Assembly: GCA_016721875.1 (NCBI GenBank)
Contig: JADKHG010000014.1
Coordinates: 1-64,000 of the forward strand
Length of the DNA: 64,000 nucleotides
Direction: 5' to 3'
Source: Sphingomonadales bacterium
Lineage (GTDB): Bacteria > Pseudomonadota > Alphaproteobacteria > Sphingomonadales > Sphingomonadaceae
In this document: piece by piece, positions 26,168-35,097 of the stretch
Layout: the number at the start of each line of letters is the position of its first letter
How positions within the stretch are numbered: position 1 is the stretch's first letter
Notes under the pieces: generated by a model
Seen by the model: only the letters and a program-made list of their open reading frames with translations
What the model was told of the DNA's origin: nothing
The model's database searches: none
Program-made: the position numbers and the translations under genes

Positions 26168-29107
26168 TCAGAACTTTGCCTCGACCGCCAGCGTGAACGA
26201 ACGTCCACGCGGATCGGCAACACGCGGCTCCCAGCTGCTGCCAGCACCGCTGTTACTGTCATAGGTGATCGCAAATGGCGGGTCGGTGTTGAACACATTT
26301 TTAATACCGCCGGTGATCTTGAACTTCTCGTTGATCGCTTTGCTCAACGACATGTTGTAAATCACATAGGCCTTTACGCGCTCATTAAAATCAGGGCGTG
26401 CAGTCGATCCCGGAATGGCCGTGTTGTTCTTGTACCCGTTGCGGTAGATTTGCGACAGGGTGAAGGTGAAGTCGTCCTTCACATAGTTGATATAGGCGTT
26501 GTGCTTCCACTTGAGACCAAGATCGCCGCCATAGGTGAACACGCCGACCAGCGACGGCCCATAGGGCGACGCGGGCAGGAATTTCTCCCGCTTCTTGATC
26601 AGATAGGTACCGTTCAGGCCCATCGAAATCGAACCACCCAAGGCATCAAAGCCGCCCTTCAGGTTGATGCTCATGCCCTTGGTCCGGCGCGAACCGATAT
26701 TGTCGGCACGCAAATCAAGCAGAGTGATAATGCCGCCAGTGCGAACGACGCGATCCGGGAAGTCGGCGATATTGTCGAGCAACTGGCGAATGCTCAGCGA
26801 ACCGATGGTGTCATCGACCGCAATCGACCAGAAATCTGCCGAAGCACTGAAGCGCGACGAAGGTTGCAGCACCACGCCAACCGAGAATTGTTCGGATGTT
26901 TCAGGGCCAAGGTTCAGGTTGCCGCCGGTGAGCGAGTCCGGATTGATCTGGTTACAGCCCGGCGTCACGTTGATGACACCACCCGCTGGACAGGTAGTCG
27001 GATCGGTCAATGTGTTGCCCGGATTGACCGCCTGGGTGACGCCGTTGAAAATCTGGTTGAAAGCAGGGACGCGGAAACCCGTATTGTATGATCCACGGAA
27101 CATCAACCAGTCGAACGGACGGAATTTGGCAGAGAATTTCGGGTTAATCGTCGTGCCAAAGCCGCTATAATCGTCGAGACGGACAGCTGCGGTGAATTCC
27201 AGTGGTTCAAACACTGGAATCAGCACTTCGCCATACAGTGCTTTAACAGTGCGATTTTTCGGCGTCAGCGCGTTCACATTGTCAAATGCAACGTTAAAAA
27301 TGTCCGGCTGACCGGCCACTGCCGCAGCGGACCCGTTGAAGCTGTAGGTTTCGCGGCGATAGTCGGCGCCAATAGCCACCTGAACTGCGCCGCCGGGAAG
27401 GTCGAAAAGCGAGCCCGAAATAGACGCGTCAAATTGCTTCACTTCATACTGCCCGCCGTAAAGCGTCACGCCTTCTGCTGAAATGGCATCGAGGGCAGCC
27501 AAGGCGGCATCGCTTTGCACAAGCGAGAAGGGATTGAGAATTCCGCTGTTGAGTAAACCAACAATGCCGGGTGCGGTTGCACCGGGTGCCGTCGGTGCGC
27601 GTGTATCAAGCGTACCAATTTCATTGATTGCGGTTGCGGGATCGTTGAACGTCCTAATGCCACGATAGTGATAGCCCGAACCCAGAACCGAGCTGGTTTC
27701 GCTCTTGGCGTAGGAACCACCAGCACGATAGTCCCAAGTTCCGCCCAGCGGACCTTCGATGTTCAATCCCGCGCGGAACGTCTTCGAGTTGGTTTCATAT
27801 TCGCGTGGCCCGCAAGCGATACAGCGAAAGCGATAGGCAATGGGACGGCCATAATTCGCGGCAACCCCCGGGAACACAGCCAAGAGGCGGTTGTAAATAT
27901 CATTATAGGTTGCTGCGGTCGTTGCGTTGAGCGGATAATAGAGCGGCAATGTTCCTGTATTGCCGGTATATTGGTTGTTCGAAAAACGCTTCGCTGAATC
28001 GGCATTCGATCCTGTTACCTCAGCTGAGATTTTGTGATCGCCAAGTGCCACCGTCGCCTTGCCGTAATAGGTCAGTGTTTCGAGCGGCTGTTGCAATGTC
28101 GCTGCACGCCCAGTGTCCCATGCGCAAGCATAGCGCGCGCCAGGAATCGACCATAGCACTTCATCATAGGCCATGCCGCCATCCATTGAATCGCAGCCCG
28201 CGCCACCGGGGAGGTCAAGTATGTTAATCCCGCCACTCGCCGCAGTCGTGGCACCGGCTTCAATCAGCGAAACGCCGCTCAGCAAAGAACCGCTAGGCGC
28301 GAACAGGGAATTCACGCCCTGGGCAAACATCGTCGCAATCGGCGTGCCACGCGTATCGACCGAAAGCCCACGATTGGGCTGGTTGCCGTTTACGAAATCG
28401 CGGTCCCGTCCATAGAGTACGCCATTCCAGCTTTTGCTGACCGCACCCATGATGTTGAAGCCTTGCTCGTCAAGGTCGCCATAACCAGCAGTACCAGAGA
28501 GGCGATAGATCGGGCTGTCCCCTTCCTGCGTGATGTCGACAAAGCCGTTCAGGGCAACTCCCTGAAAGCTGGATTTGGTGATGAAGTTGATCACACCGCC
28601 GATTGCGTCGGTACCGTAAATTGCTGATGCACCGTCTTCGAGCACTTCGATGCGTTCGATTGCTGCAAAGGGAATCTGGTTGACGTCAACCGCACCACCA
28701 CCAATGCCGTGCGAAGCAACGCGACGACCGTTAAGCAGCACGAGCGTCGAGCCAGCGCCTTGTCCGCGCAAGTTGGCAGCAGACAGGCCATTGTTACCGC
28801 CGCGCGCAGCACCCGATACCACATCCGAGTTCGAAGCCAGATTGTCGGCGCCGTTACCATTGGCCGTCAAAAAGGAAATCAGCTGTTCAGGGCTGTTGAT
28901 ACCTTCACGCGTAAGATCGTCAGGCGTGATGATCGTCAGAGGCAGGGGGCTGTTGTTCGGGTCGCGCTTGATCCGCGAGCCGGTAACAATGATCGCAGCT
29001 TCTGAAGATGCGGTATCGGCGTCTTCGGGTGCACTTGTTTCCTGCGCCATCGCCGGAAAGGCAAGGCTTGCGACCGTTGCAAATAATGCCAGTTTGTGAA
29101 GCTTCAT
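26168..29107 (-). CDS. TonB-dependent outer-membrane receptor
   Basis: A 979-residue receptor with a signal peptide (MKLHKLALFATVASLAFPAMA). The plug starts IIVTGSRIKRDPNNSPLPLT, with GSTLVLLNGRRVA and IERIEVLEDGASAIYGTDAIGGVINF, the class with the GSRI(K/R) TonB box seen in carbohydrate or peptide uptake. The barrel ends SFTLAVEAKF. The ATG at 29107 is preceded by AGGGG; the open frame further upstream lacks homology. Two internal cysteine pairs (FRCIACGP, and TTCPAGG...GCNQ) could form loop disulfides. It is followed on the same strand by an S66 peptidase, which may act on what it imports. Confidence 0.92.
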   Translation of the reverse strand: MKLHKLALFATVASLAFPAMAQETSAPEDADTASSEAAIIVTGSRIKRDPNNSPLPLTIITPDDLTREGINSPEQLISFLTANGNGADNLASNSDVVSGAARGGNNGLSAANLRGQGAGSTLVLLNGRRVASHGIGGGAVDVNQIPFAAIERIEVLEDGASAIYGTDAIGGVINFITKSSFQGVALNGFVDITQEGDSPIYRLSGTAGYGDLDEQGFNIMGAVSKSWNGVLYGRDRDFVNGNQPNRGLSVDTRGTPIATMFAQGVNSLFAPSGSLLSGVSLIEAGATTAASGGINILDLPGGAGCDSMDGGMAYDEVLWSIPGARYACAWDTGRAATLQQPLETLTYYGKATVALGDHKISAEVTGSNADSAKRFSNNQYTGNTGTLPLYYPLNATTAATYNDIYNRLLAVFPGVAANYGRPIAYRFRCIACGPREYETNSKTFRAGLNIEGPLGGTWDYRAGGSYAKSETSSVLGSGYHYRGIRTFNDPATAINEIGTLDTRAPTAPGATAPGIVGLLNSGILNPFSLVQSDAALAALDAISAEGVTLYGGQYEVKQFDASISGSLFDLPGGAVQVAIGADYRRETYSFNGSAAAVAGQPDIFNVAFDNVNALTPKNRTVKALYGEVLIPVFEPLEFTAAVRLDDYSGFGTTINPKFSAKFRPFDWLMFRGSYNTGFRVPAFNQIFNGVTQAVNPGNTLTDPTTCPAGGVINVTPGCNQINPDSLTGGNLNLGPETSEQFSVGVVLQPSSRFSASADFWSIAVDDTIGSLSIRQLLDNIADFPDRVVRTGGIITLLDLRADNIGSRRTKGMSINLKGGFDALGGSISMGLNGTYLIKKREKFLPASPYGPSLVGVFTYGGDLGLKWKHNAYINYVKDDFTFTLSQIYRNGYKNNTAIPGSTARPDFNERVKAYVIYNMSLSKAINEKFKITGGIKNVFNTDPPFAITYDSNSGAGSSWEPRVADPRGRSFTLAVEAKF

Positions 29108-29284
29108 TTTATTACCCCTTTGTCTAGCCGGCATTACCCTCCCGGCACACGGTTTCCCTCTATTTGACACGCTAGCGATGCAAAATGCTGTTTGTAAACC
29201 ACTAGAAGCAGGAAAATTCCGCTTTTTGGTCTGGTGTGACAAAAAAATATCATCCGTGCCGTTTGGCGGCAAACCCGCAGAATT

Positions 29285-29326
29285 GAGTCACTTTTGCCAA
29301 AAACACCCTATGCGACTCGCGGATTC
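29285..29326. promoter_or_regulatory. Cluster of three GANTC methylation sites
   Basis: GAGTC at 29285, GACTC at 29314 and GATTC at 29322: three targets of the CcrM cell-cycle methylase in 42 bases, just upstream of the CtrA box. In Caulobacter a GANTC site in ctrA P1 makes transcription depend on hemimethylation. Confidence 0.6.
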
Positions 29327-29333
29327 CTGCGCG

Positions 29334-29349
29334 TTAAGACGAAATTAAC
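29334..29349. promoter_or_regulatory. CtrA autoregulatory box
   Basis: TTAA-GACGAAA-TTAAC, an exact match to the CtrA full site, 107 bases upstream of the ctrA ATG. It indicates autoregulation. Confidence 0.75.
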
Positions 29350-29455
29350 CTTTTCAGTTCATTTCCCTTATGGTTAATGAATGCCGTTGACAGTGCTGCG
29401 TCGGTTCGCAGCAGGGTCATCGGGGGTTGCTAAAGCGAAAAGGGGCCAGCTTGCC

Positions 29456-30157
29456 ATGCGCGTATTGCTGATTGAAGACGAACCAACCACCGCGAAAGCC
29501 ATCGAGATGATGCTCGCGACCGAAGGGTTCAATGTCTATTCTACCGATCTCGGCGAAGAAGGCCTCGATCTGGGCAAGCTGTATGATTATGATATCATCC
29601 TGCTCGACCTCAACCTGCCGGACATGCACGGCTATGATGTGCTGAAGAAGCTGCGCGTCGCCAAGGTGCAAACGCCGGTGCTGATCCTTTCGGGTATCAG
29701 CGAAATGGATTCAAAGGTGCGCTCATTCGGCTTTGGTGCCGATGATTATGTCACCAAGCCCTTCCACCGCGAAGAACTCGTCGCCCGCATTCATGCGGTT
29801 GTGCGCCGTTCAAAGGGTCACTCGCAGTCGGTCATCCGCACCGGCAAGCTGGCGGTCAATCTGGATGCCAAGACCGTTGAAGTCGATGGCGCCCGCGTCC
29901 ACCTGACCGGAAAAGAATATGCGATGCTCGAGCTGCTTTCGCTGCGCAAGGGCACGACGCTGACCAAGGAAATGTTCCTCAACCACCTTTATGGCGGGAT
30001 GGACGAACCCGAACTCAAGATCATCGACGTTTTCATCTGCAAGCTGCGCAAGAAACTCGCGCTGGCCTGTGGTGGCGAAAATTACATCGAAACCGTCTGG
30101 GGCCGTGGCTATGTGCTGCGCGATCTCGACGATATGGAAGAAGCGCAAGTCGCCTGA
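29456..30157 (+). CDS. ctrA: Cell-cycle response regulator CtrA
   Basis: A 233-residue OmpR-type response regulator, the alphaproteobacterial master regulator of cell cycle, motility and envelope genes. The receiver has Glu7/Asp8, the phosphoacceptor Asp51 (IILLDLNLPD) and Lys101 (VTKPF). The DNA-binding domain has LTGKEYAMLELLSLRKGTTL and ENYIETVWGRGYVLRD, nearly invariant in CtrA. The ATG at 29456 matches CtrA N-termini; the open frame upstream is non-homologous. The C-terminus ends EEAQVA, hydrophobic like the Caulobacter degradation tail but not Ala-Ala. The CckA-ChpT phosphorelay genes are not in the window. Confidence 0.96.
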   Translation: MRVLLIEDEPTTAKAIEMMLATEGFNVYSTDLGEEGLDLGKLYDYDIILLDLNLPDMHGYDVLKKLRVAKVQTPVLILSGISEMDSKVRSFGFGADDYVTKPFHREELVARIHAVVRRSKGHSQSVIRTGKLAVNLDAKTVEVDGARVHLTGKEYAMLELLSLRKGTTLTKEMFLNHLYGGMDEPELKIIDVFICKLRKKLALACGGENYIETVWGRGYVLRDLDDMEEAQVA

Positions 30158-30181
30158 ACGAATACACCCGGCAGTATTAAA

Positions 30182-30214
30182 GGGGCGTGACCGCATTGGT
30201 CGCGCCCTTTTTTT
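30182..30214 (+). terminator. ctrA terminator
   Basis: Stem GGGCGTGACC / GGTCGCGCCC (one wobble pair), loop GCATT, then eight T. It starts about 25 bases after the ctrA stop. Confidence 0.85.
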
Positions 30215-30226
30215 GACCATCATGGT

Positions 30227-31003
30227 CTAGGTCTGCAGAAACCAGCGATCGCTACCTTCCAGCCCGACGGCGGTCAATTTCCCGGTTGCATAGGCACCGG
30301 TATCAATCCCGATCCGTGATCCGCGCTCTTCAATGTCGTCATAGATGGTGTGGCCATAGACCACGACCTTTTCCAGATCGCCGCGATGCGCGGTAAAATC
30401 TTCGCGGATCCAGCGCAGATCGCTGCGCTTTTGTTCATCCAGCGCGACGCCAGGACGGATGCCGGCATGGGCAAAGGCATAGTCGCCAATGACAATCAGG
30501 CTCTCGAAACTTTCGATGAAGTCCAGATGCGCCTTTGGCACCAGCGTTTCGAGACGCTCCGCGAGCTGTTCAAGATCAAGATCGATATATTCGGCGCGGG
30601 TGATCGGATAGGATTGCAGTGTCGCATCGCCGCCGATTTTGAGGAAAAAGCGTAGCGTTTTGGGGTCGCGATTGCGGCAAACGTCGCGGAACACCTCTTC
30701 ATGATTGCCCATCAGGAAACGGACCGCGCGCCCCGACGCCCGCAGGGCCATTGCGGTTTCAATCACACTGGCACTGTCAGGCCCGCGATCGACCAGATCG
30801 CCCAGGAAAATCAGCTGGGTTTGTGCAAATCCGCGCGCGGCATTGTCAGCGTCGATTTGCGCCAGCAGCCGGGTTAAAAGATCATATCGTCCATGGATGT
30901 CACCAATCGCATAAACACGCACGCCATCGGGCACCCGCGCCCGGTCAGCGGGGCGATTGTCCCCGGTGCGTTTGAAAAGACGACCCAGCATGATGCGCGC
31001 CAT
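30227..31003 (-). CDS. PPP-family metallophosphatase
   Basis: A protein serine/threonine phosphatase-like enzyme of about 258 residues. The three PPP metal-site motifs are clear: GDIHGRYDLL, GDLVDRGPDS and GNHEE. Later His ligands lie in FAHAGIRPG and VVYGHTIYDD. Bacterial members include PrpA-type phosphatases and some ApaH-like hydrolases; the substrate is open. ATGs at 31003 and 30991 are both possible, without an obvious SD; a TTG at 31039 is less likely. It is convergent with ctrA across the terminator. Confidence 0.85.
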   Translation of the reverse strand: MARIMLGRLFKRTGDNRPADRARVPDGVRVYAIGDIHGRYDLLTRLLAQIDADNAARGFAQTQLIFLGDLVDRGPDSASVIETAMALRASGRAVRFLMGNHEEVFRDVCRNRDPKTLRFFLKIGGDATLQSYPITRAEYIDLDLEQLAERLETLVPKAHLDFIESFESLIVIGDYAFAHAGIRPGVALDEQKRSDLRWIREDFTAHRGDLEKVVVYGHTIYDDIEERGSRIGIDTGAYATGKLTAVGLEGSDRWFLQT

Positions 31004-31050
31004 ATAGAAACGCGATCGGGTCTTGGGAAGGCCCGACAATCTTTATTGCG

Positions 31051-32529
31051 TCAGGCCGCCCGCTTTAGCTGGTTGCGCCCCGACGACTTTGCAGCATAAA
31101 GGGCAAGATCGGCTGCCCGCATCATGGTTTTGACAGTGTCACCCATGCGGGCCTCGGTCATGCCGACACTTATCGTTACGCCGCATTGGGCCTGTTGTCC
31201 CGACAATGTCATGACGGCAAGACGCAACTGCTCGGCATAGCCGGCTGCGGTTTCCACAGCTTGGCCGGGCAGCAACAACATGAATTCCTCGCCACCAATT
31301 CTCCCGATTTCGAAGCGGCGAGGCATGGCGTCGCGCGCAATTTGTCCAATGGCGCGTAACACTTCGTCTCCAGCGATATGACCGAAACGGTCGTTGACCA
31401 TCTTGAAATGATCAATGTCGAATATCGCAACGGTCAGCGGCGTGTCTTTGTCGGCATGACGCTCGATCAGCTTTTCCAGCTTTTGAATGATGCGCGTGCG
31501 TGTGAACAGCCCGGTCAGATCATCCCTTGCCGCCGCAATCGACAATTTCCGATTCGCCAATTCTGCCTGCCGTCGCGCTTTTTCCGCTTCGCTTCGCAGC
31601 GTCTGCTCGCGGTGCAGAGCATTGGCTGCTTGGCTTGCACGATCCTCAAGGATCGATGCAACAGGCAGAGAAATAAGTAACTGGCAGGCGAGAAAAGTCT
31701 GCAGAAGCAGCATTCTGTCTTCCGCCGTGGTCGTCGCCATTATCACCGGCCCAGTCGCATCAAGCGTCGCGATAATGGCGACCAGCGCTACGATCGCGGT
31801 TGATATGACGGCGCCGATACGCCCGGCAACAAAGACGGCGAGCAAAACCGGAACCGCAATTGCAAACATAAGCGGATAATGATTTTGCCCGAATACCAAC
31901 AGAGCCGATGCTAAAACCAAGACATAAACGGCAACGCGGTTGAGCAAAATCTTCGGATTTTCCTTGGCTAAAGCGAAACCGGAGAAACGGTCGCGCAACA
32001 CCAACAGGCTGGGAACGACAAGCAGCAATCCAAGCCAATCAGACAGGAACCAGGATAACCAGACCTCTGCCCTTCCGGTGTCAACACCCGTTACCGCAAT
32101 GCTAGCTGATAATGCGGTTATCCCTGCAGCTATGCCAACGAAGCGGAGCAAATTGGTCGGCGCATAAAGCTCTTGTGAGGAATCTCGCAAACGCGCAATT
32201 GTCCAGCTGCCGATCGCCACTTCGCTCATATTGGCGATCGTGAACATCACGACCGTGGCTGTATCGAAACTCGCGAGTGCGTTGGCAAACAGACTGGCCG
32301 CTGCAGCCCCCAAATAATATGGCAGCGCTTGCCTAAACGAGCGGCCAATAACGGCAAACATCAGAATTGCGTTGGCCGACCAGATCGCAGCTATGCCGTC
32401 TGACAGCTGCGCCGCATTGAGAACAGCCCAGGAATTGAGCGCATAAACAAATGCCATGAACAGCCCACGCGCCGCGCTGGCCATCCAAATGCTGGTCATT
32501 GTTGTCGTTGCTGGCGGACCCTGGATCAT
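31051..32529 (-). CDS. MASE1-GGDEF diguanylate cyclase
   Basis: A 492-residue membrane-bound c-di-GMP synthase. The N-terminal 290 residues form eight or so hydrophobic spans with MASE1 features (IWSANAILM, FLSDWLGLLLVVPSLL). A short coiled coil follows (REQTLRSEAEKARRQAELAN), then the GGDEF domain: DDLTGLFTRT, FDIDHFKMVNDRFGHIAGDE and the active GGEEF. The RxxD inhibitory site is absent five residues before GGEEF (FEIGRI), so product inhibition through that site is not expected. It lies near ctrA, which fits a role in the motile-sessile switch, though that link is inference. Confidence 0.92.
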   Translation of the reverse strand: MIQGPPATTTMTSIWMASAARGLFMAFVYALNSWAVLNAAQLSDGIAAIWSANAILMFAVIGRSFRQALPYYLGAAAASLFANALASFDTATVVMFTIANMSEVAIGSWTIARLRDSSQELYAPTNLLRFVGIAAGITALSASIAVTGVDTGRAEVWLSWFLSDWLGLLLVVPSLLVLRDRFSGFALAKENPKILLNRVAVYVLVLASALLVFGQNHYPLMFAIAVPVLLAVFVAGRIGAVISTAIVALVAIIATLDATGPVIMATTTAEDRMLLLQTFLACQLLISLPVASILEDRASQAANALHREQTLRSEAEKARRQAELANRKLSIAAARDDLTGLFTRTRIIQKLEKLIERHADKDTPLTVAIFDIDHFKMVNDRFGHIAGDEVLRAIGQIARDAMPRRFEIGRIGGEEFMLLLPGQAVETAAGYAEQLRLAVMTLSGQQAQCGVTISVGMTEARMGDTVKTMMRAADLALYAAKSSGRNQLKRAA

Positions 32530-32636
32530 GGCAAAAAGGCCTGCCAGACAAGGGTTAATGCTTTGCCAGTGAGTTGTAAAATCTGCTCCGGAATGGCCTG
32601 ATTTGGGCAGGAAACCGGAGACAGTGACTGCTCAGC

Positions 32637-33799
32637 CTACCCCTCGACAGCAAAACTCAGCCCGGCATTTGCCTGCAATCGCGCGACCAGCTTTTCTCCC
32701 AACGCAGCGCCCGGTGTGGTGACGCCGCCTTCGCCTTCGGTCTCCGCCAGACACAGCGCGGTTTCCGCGATCATCTTGGAGGTCGAGCCATAGCCGGGGT
32801 CGCGGTCACCCTTGACCGCATAAAAAGCACGCTTTCCGTCAGGATCTTCGCCGACAAACAGCACGTCGTAAAAGCCGTTGTCGCGTTCTTCCTTGGTGGG
32901 GCCTTGGCCGGGTTTGGGATCATTCGCCGTGCCGATCATCGGGGTTTTAGCGACAAATTCGGCGGCTTGCTGGCCAGCGTCTCCGGGCCCGGTCAGCATC
33001 ATTTCGTCATAGACCAGCTCCTTGCCAAAAGCATGGCCGAGCAGCGCGTTGGTGCGGTGGACATTTTTGGTGTTGATCGGTGCCATGATGAAATTGGTCG
33101 CCCAACTGCCCAGCACCTCATCAAATTCGGGCTGGTTTGCGGGTGGTTGCGCGGGTCCTTCAAAACCACCAGCCAGACTGAACGGATTGGTCAAATAGCC
33201 AATGATCGCCGGGTCTTTGGCAGCGGCTGCCATAGTCGCCTTCAGACTCGCCGCTGTGCCGCCCGAAAATCCGCCCTGCATCGCACGTACGCGCCCTTTG
33301 ACGCGCGGCGCGGGGCTACCGAATTTTTCGGTGCAGTGCTTCTGCAGCATCAACACACCCAAATCGAAGGGAATAGAGTCAAAGCCTGAGGAAAACACGA
33401 TCCGCGCGCCTGACGCCTTGGCCGCTACATGATGCTGATCGATTTTCTGCCGCATCCACGCCGGTTCGCCGCATAAATCGGTATAGTCCGTGCCATTGGC
33501 AACGCAGGCGGCGACCAGTTCATTGCCATAAAGCTGATAGGGCCCTACGGTGGTGAGCACCACCTTGGTGCGCTTTGCCATCGCGTCGAGCGAAGCCGGA
33601 TCAGACGCATCAGCGATGACTAGCGGCGTGTCGGCGGAGGCACCGATCAGGTCGCGCACTTCCTCCAGCTTGGCAAGCTGCGCCCTGCCATTGCCCATTT
33701 CAGCCCGGCCTTGTCCTTCAGATATTCGGCGACCAGACGCCCGGTATAGCCGGTTGCGCCATAGACGATGACATCAAATTCGCGGGATTCCTTGGGCAT
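32637..33799 (-). CDS. Saccharopine dehydrogenase-like / trans-acting enoyl reductase protein, frameshifted
   Basis: A Rossmann-fold protein of about 387 residues, of the family that includes mycobacterial trans-acting enoyl reductase. The true N-terminus (MPKESREFDVIVYGATGYTG, with the GxTGxTG nucleotide motif) starts at 33799 with SD GAGGAAG. That frame breaks near 33672-33690, and the rest (QLAKLEEVRDLIGAS ... FAVEG) is in another frame with conserved GPYQLYGNELVAACVANGTDY and SGFDSIPFDLG. One base is missing. The function is probably reduction of an enoyl lipid; substrate unknown. Confidence 0.82.
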
Positions 33800-33871
33800 C
33801 ACTTCCTCCTGATTCTCTATGGGAAGCGTGATGCCCGAATGGCAGGGGAAGTCAAAGCCCGCATAGGCGGA

Positions 33872-34258
33872 TCAACGCGAATTTTCATCCCCGCCGGTTC
33901 GGCTGAGCAGCGCGTCCTTGACCTTATGTAATTCGGCGCAGGCGGATTCGAGTTCGGTCCAGCCTTCGGCCATGGCGCGGGCATCGCCCTTTTTCAGCTC
34001 TTCGCGATAGTCGGCTTCGACGGCTGTCAGGTCGGTCTGGACCGCATCGGCCTTGGCGCTTCCGGCAAGGTGGAGTGCTACATCCAGAAAGTCGCGTGCG
34101 ACCGCCCGATGCGCGTCAGGGGATTTCTCCGTGGCAGTTCCAATATCCGCTTCGATCGTGTGGAAGGCCGCGCATTGGATATGCGATGCAACTGCATCTT
34201 CCCGATCAGTATCGGTAAATTCAGGCGCGGCGAACAGCATGAGAAAGGGAATCAACAT
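33872..34258 (-). CDS. Small exported hypothetical protein
   Basis: A 128-residue protein with a short hydrophobic leader (MLIPFLMLFAAPEF). It is otherwise helical and acidic, with two cysteines (HIQCAAFH and SACAELHK). No family recognised. It lies 48 bases downstream of ygfZ on the same strand, so it may be the distal gene of that transcript. Confidence 0.6.
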   Translation of the reverse strand: MLIPFLMLFAAPEFTDTDREDAVASHIQCAAFHTIEADIGTATEKSPDAHRAVARDFLDVALHLAGSAKADAVQTDLTAVEADYREELKKGDARAMAEGWTELESACAELHKVKDALLSRTGGDENSR

Positions 34259-34306
34259 AAACGGCCAATGCCTTTCTGGAGATGGATGCCCGCTGAACGC
34301 ATGGCC

Positions 34307-35059
34307 TCAATCGGCAATGGCTTGCGCCAGCCATCCGGGCAGCGACAGCTTGGCGAGATTTTCAACCCGAGCATGCACAACGGCCAACCCAAGGTCAGGG
34401 TAGGCGATGCGCAGCCTTGCTGGATCGGCCTCCGCCAACGGCACCACAGCCAGCCGCCGGTTGACCTTTTGCCGCCAGTTCATCCGCGCGGTATTTTCCT
34501 GCCCGACATAACAGCCCTTGGTGAACGATACGCCGTTCAGTTCGGCGGCATTCGCCTCTAGCCACAGCGTCGCGTCGCTGCCCAGTTCGGCTATGCCTTC
34601 TGTAACACCCATTGAGAGCCGGTGGGCACGCCATTCCTGACTGACATCTCGGTAGTCCGCAGCAGACGCGGCCAGCCAGCGATTGCCCAAGCCGGGCAAG
34701 CGAGGATCTGTCGTGCCTTCACCCCCCTCCAGCGCCCAATACACGGCAAGCGACGCATCGACCGCAACCGAAATTTTGCGGCGCAGCCGGTAGATGGAAA
34801 GCCGCCGCACCAGCGCCTCTGCCTGTTCGGCTTCGCAATCGATCAGCACATCCATTTGCCCTGAGCCTATCGAAGGGTCGCTCCATAAAAGAAAATCGAA
34901 CAGCGCCTTCCCCTGCGGCGTCAGCAGACCCGCCCATAGCGGCAGCTCGGCGTTCATATCCTGCGTCACCAGTCCCTGCAAAAAGCCGCGCACATCCTCA
35001 CCCGGCTCGGTCGGGGACAGGCGGATGACGGCGCGATCAAACAAGCGGGGTGCAGACAT
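34307..35059 (-). CDS. ygfZ: Folate-binding YgfZ/Iba57 family protein
   Basis: A 250-residue GCV-T-fold protein needed for maturation of some Fe-S enzymes with a tetrahydrofolate cofactor. The signature KGCYVGQE is present with its conserved Cys. The N-terminal FLQGLVTQDMN and the GLLTPQGKALFDFLLW strand also match. Residues after LLW (SDPSIGSGQMDVL) are encoded by a copy of the CCCTTCGA(C/T)AGGCTCAGGG palindrome (34859-34877) inserted in frame. Divergent from pyrC. Confidence 0.9.
   Translation of the reverse strand: MSAPRLFDRAVIRLSPTEPGEDVRGFLQGLVTQDMNAELPLWAGLLTPQGKALFDFLLWSDPSIGSGQMDVLIDCEAEQAEALVRRLSIYRLRRKISVAVDASLAVYWALEGGEGTTDPRLPGLGNRWLAASAADYRDVSQEWRAHRLSMGVTEGIAELGSDATLWLEANAAELNGVSFTKGCYVGQENTARMNWRQKVNRRLAVVPLAEADPARLRIAYPDLGLAVVHARVENLAKLSLPGWLAQAIAD
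34859..34877. repeat. REP-like palindrome inside ygfZ
   Basis: CCCTGAGCCTATCGAAGGG, the same sequence family as the intergenic elements at 40101, 56900 and 60877. Here it lies within a coding sequence and is read in frame as DPSIGSGQ. Confidence 0.75.
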
Positions 35060-35097
35060 GGGTGACAGATAGGGTGCGGATTGCCTAAAGGGAAGCG

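Larger units (their letters stand above)
29108..29455. promoter_or_regulatory. Divergent control region between TonB receptor and ctrA
   Basis: This 348-base gap holds the promoters of the leftward receptor gene and of ctrA. On the ctrA side it contains three GANTC sites and one full CtrA box (separate entries), then a half-site GGTTAA near 29373, about 80 bases before the ctrA ATG. I see no open reading frame or RNA gene in it. Confidence 0.7.
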
